From positions 29,856,001 through 29,920,000 of the forward strand of contig JAIVEN010000016.1 of NCBI GenBank assembly GCA_026686845.1: 64,000 bases of DNA. The letters run 5' to 3'. A model generated the notes under the pieces. The model saw nothing but the letters and a program-made list of their open reading frames with translations. It was not told where the DNA came from and did not search any database. The stretch comes from Adenanthera pavonina (lineage: Eukaryota > Streptophyta > Magnoliopsida > Fabales > Fabaceae). Below are positions 56,349 to 64,000 of this stretch, one piece after another. The translations under genes were made by a program, and so were the position numbers. How positions within the stretch are numbered: position 1 is the stretch's first letter; each line of letters begins with the position of its first letter.

Positions 56349-59104
56349 TGTAATATCCCAAAGATTTTACTGGATATAAAGTAACGAAAGAGGAAGAAAT
56401 AAATGATAACATGAAATGTATAAGAAATTTGTGAAAATGGACAGGAATCGTTTTGCGTGAAAAAGGGTAAAGAGGTTATTTTTCTCGATCAGACAAAAAA
56501 ATGAGAAATTATATTTTTACCTCTAAAGAATTATCAAAATGATATCTATATCCTTAAAGTCATTAAAATCACATGGAGACGAAGTTAAGAAGTCCTTGAG
56601 AAAAATTACACCTAATGACCCAAAAGTTTTAGAAATTATAATTTAATCTTAGATTAAGGGTAATCTTGTAAATAAGCAAAATTACTATCAAAATGAAGTC
56701 CTTTACAAGAGAAAATCTAATGGTATATGGCATTGAAGGTTAATGTTTATGAATGAAAAAATAATTAATACCAAGTATCCAAAAGTAACAATAAACTAAT
56801 AAAGTAAATTATGGGTAAAACCGATGATTAAAAGGTAACCAGGATAGAATATGTGCCATACATAGATATCATTTGACAAAAGATAATTATGGATATATAA
56901 AAATAAAATTGGAATAGTCCTGTAGCAAAAAAATGTTAATTAACTGTAACAAGCAGTTTTATTGATACGGTTAAAAATTACCCGATTCAAGATATAACTA
57001 GACTAGGAAAAATTGAGCAAATTGGATAGTCAAAACCCTCTCATTGGAAGTGAAATTGGGGCAGCATGGGTAGAAAATTTTTTTTGAAAACTTCCTCAAG
57101 AAGTAGTTGATTTTTTGGTCAAAAAATAACTCTAGATGGTTTAGCTAATTAACCATGATTAGCCACATCATTAACCACCTAATTAATTCATCTAATTACC
57201 CCATTTCTTTTGCACATTCACAACCATTTCTAGCAGCAAACTGAAGGAGAAAAATGCAAGAAAGGAAGGGAGAAAGAGAGAAAGGAGAAGAGGAAGTTCA
57301 AGGCAAAATTGAAAGCTCAAGTTGGTAAGTTTGTCTTCTATCATTCTAAGCTTGCTATGTATGGTATTAGAAGCATGGTTCATGGATTAGAAATTCTTCT
57401 CCATCCTCTTAGGGTTTCATGCATGGCATGATTTAGCAAGAAATGGAGTTTTCCAACCATAAATCATAGGGGACATGGTAGAATGTTCATTTAAAGCTTG
57501 AATATGCAAGTAGTTTATTGTATAACAAAGTGTAGCAATTTTTCTTAAATTCCTCAATTTTTTATGAGCTACTATTCACACTTAGGGTTGAAATTTCATA
57601 AATTGGACCTCAAAAATGGGTTCCCCATGGTCCAAAACCTTAGGAACAAATGTTGATTTCATGAAAAAGCTTAAGATTAAGAAAGTGAAATTTTTAGGGT
57701 TTTGAAGCTTAATTTGGAATGAATAGTAACTATAGCTAGAGATGGAATTTGGTAATTCTGAGGCCATATTTGGATTCCTCATGAGAAATTACATGGAATA
57801 GAGGAATAATTCATCATTTTTGAGCTAGGAATGAATTTTTGGTGAATTTTTTAAGAATTAGGGTTTCATGAACACTTTTTGAAGAAAATCATGGAACCAT
57901 TAGCTTGAGTAATTGTTTGATGATATGTTTAGGTTTGAGGAAGCCTAATAAAGCTTGGAGAAGCGTTAGAAGGTCCAAGAAGTGTTGGACAAAGTGTGGG
58001 AAGCAAGGAAGAACTATAAGGTAGATAATTCTCTTTACTAACATCACATTGTCATTATTGTTTCTTTGATATTTGACACTATGGCATATGTATGAAATGC
58101 TGATTTATGATATTTCTATGTTGTTGGATGAGTTGTATGAGGGGTTTGGAGCCCCTAGATGTCCATTTTACAAAATAAAACTCTGCTTAAATTTTTATAA
58201 AATGTATATGTTTCCAATGTGCCTATGTGAAAAACTAAGTTTTCTTGATGTTTTCATGCTCAATGTGATGATATGATGGCATGTATGGGAATTATCTACT
58301 GTGATTCTTTGAATCTCACCCTCCCACATATTAACCATGATTAGGTAGCAACAATGGCAAGACCTCCAAGGAAGAGAAGGGAAAGGAGAAAGACTTTGGT
58401 ATTTAATTTGATGATGATTGCATTGGCCATGTGTTTTGACCTCTTATGTAAATTTGTAAAGATGAGGTTAAATATGTTTCTCTAAGTTTTTATGTTCCTT
58501 TAAGTCCTAGCTAATGTATGACATGATATGAAGATGAAATATGGTCATGTGAATATCTTACAATTTTTGTATTATAAGTATTAGGATACAAATGCTTATT
58601 CTAACCACTACCGAATGAACGTGCTACTATTAAGGCTTTTTAATATATAAAGTATGAATGTTATATATTCATAAAAACTTGATAGAAATAGCTTTCATAT
58701 GGTCCAAATATCACTCAATTTGGATGAGTGTATGATTTACAGTGAATTTCCAAAATTAGCCCAGAAAACTGAAATTTTTGAAATTGACCATATAAACAGT
58801 AGAAATTCACGAAATTTACTGTGTAAATTGGCCACGTAATTGCTCTGATTGATATTTTTCTCATGTAGGCATTGTTTTAATATATCCATAGAGATTTGAA
58901 TAACTTCCATATGATTTTTATTGAATTAGTTATGATTTTCCGAAATTCAGTTGAGAAAAAAAATTTGATTAAATGAATAGTACCTGAAATGTGGAAAATT
59001 TTATTATAACATTTTATGTGATTCAAACTTCTAATTAAATATAGTTGGTCTCTAATGAGGTCTAATACATAGAAAATGATCCTAAATACAAAGTGGGTTT
59101 TCGA
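56349..59104 (+). repeat. Long non-coding LTR, copy B
   Basis: Starts TGTAATATCCC like copy A and shares many blocks with A and C (for example ATGACCCAAAAGTTTTAGAAATTAT at 56617, near the same block at 40829). A few hundred bases present in A and C near the 5' end are missing. The 3' end is worn (AAGTGGGTTTTCG where A has AAGGTGTTACA), so the right boundary is approximate and no target duplication was found. Confidence 0.65.
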
Positions 59105-59259
59105 TGGAAACAAAGGTAGAGTATGGGTTTTTTATGAAAAAAGAAAAGAAACAGAGATAAATGGATGATGAAAATGAGAGCTAAGTCTATGGGGGAGAGA
59201 AAAAGCTGCTTTTCAAGTAGATGGAGGGAAAGTCAAATTTTCATGCGTCCAGTGCTGGG

Positions 59260-59866
59260 GTTTTGATGTTTATATCTTTTTAATTAAAAACCAAGATGAA
59301 TATTAAATATGTTAAGAAATCTATATATTAATTATATAAACTTTGTAAAAAATGGAAATATATCAATTTTTTTATAAAAAACCAATATAAATATTAAATA
59401 TATATTAAAAATATATTAAATTATACTTGTATATAAATATTACAATATAAAAATATAATTATAATCATACAGTTTTATGCTACTTAAATCTTTTTATTTA
59501 GTTTTAAAGAATTAATATAGTAATTTTTTATTTAGTTAAATTTAATATAACATATAAATATTTTAAAAGAATTATATTGTTGCAAATTTACGTCAATTTT
59601 TACTAAAAAAACCAACATAAATAGTAAAAATAAATATTAAAAAATGTATTGTAATTTATTACATTATATAATTATAATTTTATTCAGTTCCATTAATTTA
59701 AATTTTATTAGGATAAATATATTTACTTCAGTTTTTAATAAAACTGGTGTAGAAAGATATAAACTCATAAATTTATTTATAAAATTGTCACTAGTCATTA
59801 TTTTTTTGTTTATTTTTTAACCGAGGTAAATAATTGATATAAAAAACAATTTTTTTAGTAGTTTGA
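59260..59866 (-). mobile_element. Small CACTA-like element, ends uncertain
   Basis: Repeated AAAAACCAATATAAATATT blocks and a right tip TTTTTTTAGTAGT resemble the subterminal repeats and GTAGTG end of CACTA elements. The inner part matches 49905-49965. No transposase; the left tip is not clear. Confidence 0.4.
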
Positions 59867-59971
59867 TACATCTTGTAGTCCATGCACTTTATTATTTTGT
59901 CTAGGTATATAGACGTACTTAAAATTCATTCATTGATTCTTGTGCACATTGAATATGAACAATGTTCAATA

Positions 59972-60236
59972 CTCCTTCCAATCTCAAATATGAGCAAATT
60001 TTAGAAAAGTTTAATTAAAAATATAAGAGAAAAAACATAAATTTCTGGAGCAATAAATGAGGTATTTCAAATATACCCTCATCATAAATTAAGTTAGTGC
60101 AAAAAAAAAAGAGACAATTTATTGAGGGCAATCTTGGGGAAAAAGGTATGTTTAACGAGAAATTAAATAAATTTAACTAACTTTATTGGTATGTGTAAAG
60201 TAGTTTTTTTTTCTCATATTTGAGATTAAGGGGGAG
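59972..60236. mobile_element. Stowaway-like MITE
   Basis: 265 bp flanked by TA. Left end CTCCTTCCAATCTCAAATATGAG pairs with right end CTCATATTTGAGATTAAGGGGGAG, giving well-preserved terminal inverted repeats. The best-preserved MITE in the window. Confidence 0.75.
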
Positions 60237-60375
60237 TATATATATATAACTATTTTTATCTAAAACAACATAGTATAAATAAGTGAGTTGACTAGACATA
60301 AGATGATGACATGGCCAAGTAAAGATGATTAAGATTGCTTTTGCTTGCTTTTTACTAGTGTCATCAATATTTATG

Positions 60376-60592
60376 GGTTAACCACAAAAAATCTCTAAGG
60401 GATATTCAGGGTCACTTCTTTCACACAGCTCCAATGGGAATGTCTCTTGATTGTCAATCCTCTACTTTGCAATTCATAGACTCCCGTTTGTGATACCTTT
60501 TATCTTTGAAATATAGAAAACCCCTTGTTCAGAAGCATCTTGTGTGGGCTCGATCTTCTTCTCAATGACTGGTGATTCTTCACCCCTGTAGT
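60376..60592 (-). pseudogene. Short decayed coding stretch, unidentified
   Basis: After CTACAG the minus strand reads EESPVIEKKIEPTQDASEQG, then VFYISKIKGITNGSL, a stop, and RIDNQETFPLELCERSDPEY. The two stops (TGA, TAG) fall where Trp would be plausible. Codon-like composition contrasts with the AT-rich flanks. I do not recognise the family. Confidence 0.25.
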
Positions 60593-60598
60593 GCTTTT

Positions 60599-63575
60599 TG
60601 CAAAATTCCAAATTTCATACAGGATGCTATGGTATGTATAAAGATGTAGGGAACATGGCATGAGATGCCTGAAATGATGGAAAAGAAAGTGAGAAGGTAA
60701 TGTTGCATGCTCGATCCAAAAATGGAATTAAATTCCCATATGGTTCTTATAAGAAATTATACTTGGTCATTTATTGGAATTAAATTTTCATAAAATCTTT
60801 AGCAGAAATTAATTCCAAAACTGAGTCGAAAGTTATATATCAATTGAATGGAAGCTCATGTCAAGCCAAACGCAATGGTGTAAATATTGCATAACCGAGA
60901 AATCAAGGTTGAAAGAAGGACCAATTTGAAAGTATAATGAAAAGAACAATTAAAGAAAATTGGTCTTTTGGGAAATTTATGAGAAAGTATTTGGAAGAAT
61001 TAGTAATTGCATTTTTGACTTGACTCAAGGGCAAAACGGTCATTTCCTAGGCTGGAAAATAAATTGTTAGAATTGTATTTTAGCCGCAAGGAAAAAATTA
61101 TGTACAATATAGTTCTTATGAAGAAAGAAATGCTGCAATTAAGTCCCAACAAAAATTACGAAAAAGGGTTCAAAAAAATAAAAAAATTATAATTTTGCCC
61201 CCATCAAAGGCAATTTCGAAATTTTTAGAAATATTGTCAAAACAGAGCTCTTGACAAGCCAAACTCAATGTAATACTGTTTACAAGCTAATTAAGTTCGT
61301 ATTAATTTATAATTTCAATTTAAGTTCAAAAATGATTTTTTATCCGGAAAAGAGATTTGTAAGCTCCATAAAAGTAGACGAATGAAGAGAAAAAATGCAA
61401 ATCCCTACAAATATATTTGGGGATCAAAATAATGAATTTAGTTCAAAATTGAATTTAGAATCATGCTGTACCAATTAAAGTGACAAATATGACAAAAAAT
61501 ATTTGATTGGTACGAGTAAATTTATTAGTAGGCTATTTTGGACTAGTAAAATTTATGAAGCAATTTTTGGTCAAAAAATTCTCCTAGGAGACGTGATTTT
61601 CAATAGCTAGAACATGGAGCGAATTAAGCCAATTGATTCATGAAATTAACTCAAGGTGGTTAGTTAACTAAAAGTCATTATTCTCTTATTACATTTATTT
61701 CCTCTAACTGTTGAGTTAAGCTTCTTTAAGCCATATTCTTCCTTCATTCATGTCTGAAATCAAAGGGGGAGAGAGAGAGAGAGAGAGAGAGAGAAAATTT
61801 CCAAGAGAAAAAGGAGAAGCTAGAAGGCAAAGTTGAAGACCAAGTTGCAAAGATATAATTCTAAAGCCTCTAGCTTGTATATTTAAGTGTCTAATGTTCT
61901 TTTGATGGAGTATTTTCTTCCCTTTCCTCTTCAAAAATTTCAACCATGGCTGCCTAGAGAGGGTAAGTTGAGTTTTCATGCAATTAATCCATGGAAATGC
62001 TTAGTTTTGATTAAAAGCTTAGTATTGCATGACATGAGACCAAGAACCAGTGGCTTAAATGCTTCATTGCTATTATGTATAGGTTCAAAGAAGTTGGGGA
62101 AGCGATTAAAAGTGGTCTACAAAGGGAAAAAAAACAAAGGAATTCTGTAAGGTAGCTTATTTATCCTTTTCTTGCATTATGTATCTTACAATATTTCTAT
62201 GAGTTTAATGACTTGCCATCTAGTTATTGTGATGATTGGCTGAGTTAAAATGAGAGGTTTATGACCTTTGGATGTCCATTTTATAAAATAAAACTTTGCC
62301 AAAATTTTTATGAAATTATTTGGCATGTTATGATTAAGTGATGGTTGATTGTCTTTATGAAGCTTTTATGATAAATGTCATGATATGTATGCTTCAATGG
62401 TAAAAGCTACTGAGATTCTTTAAATCTCACCCTCCCTGAATGAGTAACCATGCTAGGATAAGATCATGGAAAGGGCCAAAGAAGGAGCAAGAGGAATGAA
62501 GAAGGCAATGCTTGATTTTACAAGTTTTAATATTATGTTATGAGATTTGTACCAATTTAGGTATGAGGTGTAAATTCTGTAGTGATGCATGATCATGTCC
62601 CTTTAAGTCTTGTCATGATGTTATGTATGAATTTGGTACAATGTATGATGATATAATGTGTTAATGAATCTTATTATATGAGATATGACATGATTACACT
62701 TAAAATGACCCATAGCAGTTAGAATAGAGGTACTCTATTTGAAACAAGGCAATTAGTATAAGTAATTTATATGCCTTGAAAGTAAATGAAATAAGTTTTT
62801 CAAAGTGTGAAAGAGCATTCAATTTGGCAATTTATAATAAATTTTCAAGGTTAGGTTTCAAAACGGTACAAGGATAAAAAATAGGGAGTTTTGATCATGG
62901 GTATTGGTTATTTTAAAATGTAGTATAAAATCTTGTAAAGCTCCAAAAATTTAGTGGTTTTACATGTATGGAAATATCTACCATTTAGGTTTAATATGCC
63001 ACTAATTTGGAAGTAATTGAAGTTGTATAATGAGAGAAATACTAGTTCTCCTAAAAATGTTCCGATAAAAGTTAAGTTCTAACCCTTAATAGTTCAAGTC
63101 AGTGTCATGCCCTGTACAAGGTAAACAAATATACAAAAAAATATTTCTAAAAAGTAGACATATAGGGCTTTCAAATAAAATAGAAAATGTATGAATTGTC
63201 TTAGGATAGAAGGAGATATGAATTTTTTAAATTAAGGCTAAAATCCTGAGAAGATATAAAATGACCAATTAAATAATAGATTTTGTACTAAATACTATAG
63301 CAATTGTCATGATCAAATTTCTGTTCCATATTTTTTCCATGTAGAGAAATTTTCAAGTTATTTTTTGAAAATTGAGTTTCTATTATAAGATTTTTCTAGA
63401 TTTAGTTATGAATTTTTAAAGTTCATCAGGGAAAAGAGACTTACCAAATAAACAATAACATAGAAAATTAAATTTTTCTATTTTAGTCTCTTATGTGATT
63501 CAAGCTTCTAAACATATCCAATGGGCCATAATAAGGTATCATACATGGGATATGAGGCTAAAAGTAAGGTGTTAA
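60599..63575 (+). repeat. Long non-coding solo LTR, copy C
   Basis: 2977 bp, starts TGCAAAATTCC, ends AAGGTGTTAA, flanked by CTTTT on both sides (60594-60598, 63576-63580). It aligns with A along its length and shows what A would look like without the virus. No coding frame. Confidence 0.82.
61769..61794 (+). repeat. (GA)n microsatellite
   Basis: About 13 GA units inside LTR C. Confidence 0.95.
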
Positions 63576-63580
63576 CTTTT

Positions 63581-64000
63581 ACCTTGTTTGTCCTCTAAAT
63601 CTATTTACATCATTCCCTCATTAGGGTTTTACCTCTATATTGTGGCGAGCTGTGAGGTTTGCTAGCTAACCTATATGTGACTTGATACTCTTTATGGTGG
63701 CCAAGTGCACTTGAGTAGATTCGTACAGTTGTTTGTTCTTGTCATCTTGTCTTGCCATGAACTACTGTATAGCTTCTCATAGGGGTGATGCATCATTAGA
63801 ATCTAATCCACTGAACTTAGGAAGTTAGTTCCAATGAGCCATCCATTTCGTACCACACTTAGCCTAATGCATGAAGAATTAGTTATAACTATTAGCCCCT
63901 GGATATCCCTCCATCTAGGGACAAACTCTACTATATAAGTTAGCAATTGAACCAATCCTATATATGATAAAGGTTAGGTGCTACTTGATTTGCCATGTTA
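63581..64000. other. Right edge of the window, no gene seen
   Basis: Mixed sequence without coding frame, repeat end or RNA gene that I can recognise. Confidence 0.45.

Overview
The window is nuclear DNA of a flowering plant, probably a eudicot. It is AT-rich and consists almost entirely of retroelements nested in one another. The plant assignment rests on a Sirevirus-type Ty1/copia element, an endogenous caulimovirid, Stowaway-like and Harbinger-like MITEs, CACTA-type ends and a broken exon pair of a plant PRAF (PH/RCC1/FYVE) gene. I found no intact host gene, rRNA, tRNA or CRISPR array.

Layout. (1) 1-10012, minus strand: a young Sirevirus-lineage Ty1/copia element with its 5' LTR (8151-10012), PBS, Gag, full-length Pol and a third ORF that resembles the plant 'putative transposon protein' family and is split by one TAG. 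The 3' LTR lies left of the window. (2) 10013-13692: an old LTR-element remnant, two Stowaway-like MITEs and two exon-like segments. (3) 13693-24427, plus strand: a decayed Ty1/copia element with both 0.41 kb LTRs, an acidic ORF remnant upstream of gag, and a foreign 2.3 kb solo LTR (D) inserted in its leader. (4) 25950-26876: a Harbinger-like MITE. (5) 27508-43073: a three-level nest. A 2.9 kb solo LTR (A, target duplication ATAGG at both outer edges) is split by a minus-strand endogenous pararetrovirus of about 7 kb, which is itself split by a young 5.6 kb Ty3/gypsy-derived element that carries gag and lacks pol (two 989 bp LTRs, target duplication ATTCC). (6) 43079-49994: unannotatable DNA holding two broken host-gene copies (PRAF exons and a small membrane protein) between CACTA-like end motifs. 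(7) 49995-63575: further copies of very long non-coding LTRs. E (minus) and F (plus) lie head to head, followed by B and C (plus), with a CACTA-like element and a MITE between them.

Relations. The nested order gives relative ages: LTR A, then the pararetrovirus, then the gag-only element. The gag-only element must borrow protease, reverse transcriptase and integrase. The Sirevirus has near-complete coding capacity. All other coding remnants are broken by stops and frameshifts, many of which are TGG or CAG codons changed to stops by C-to-T or G-to-A transitions.
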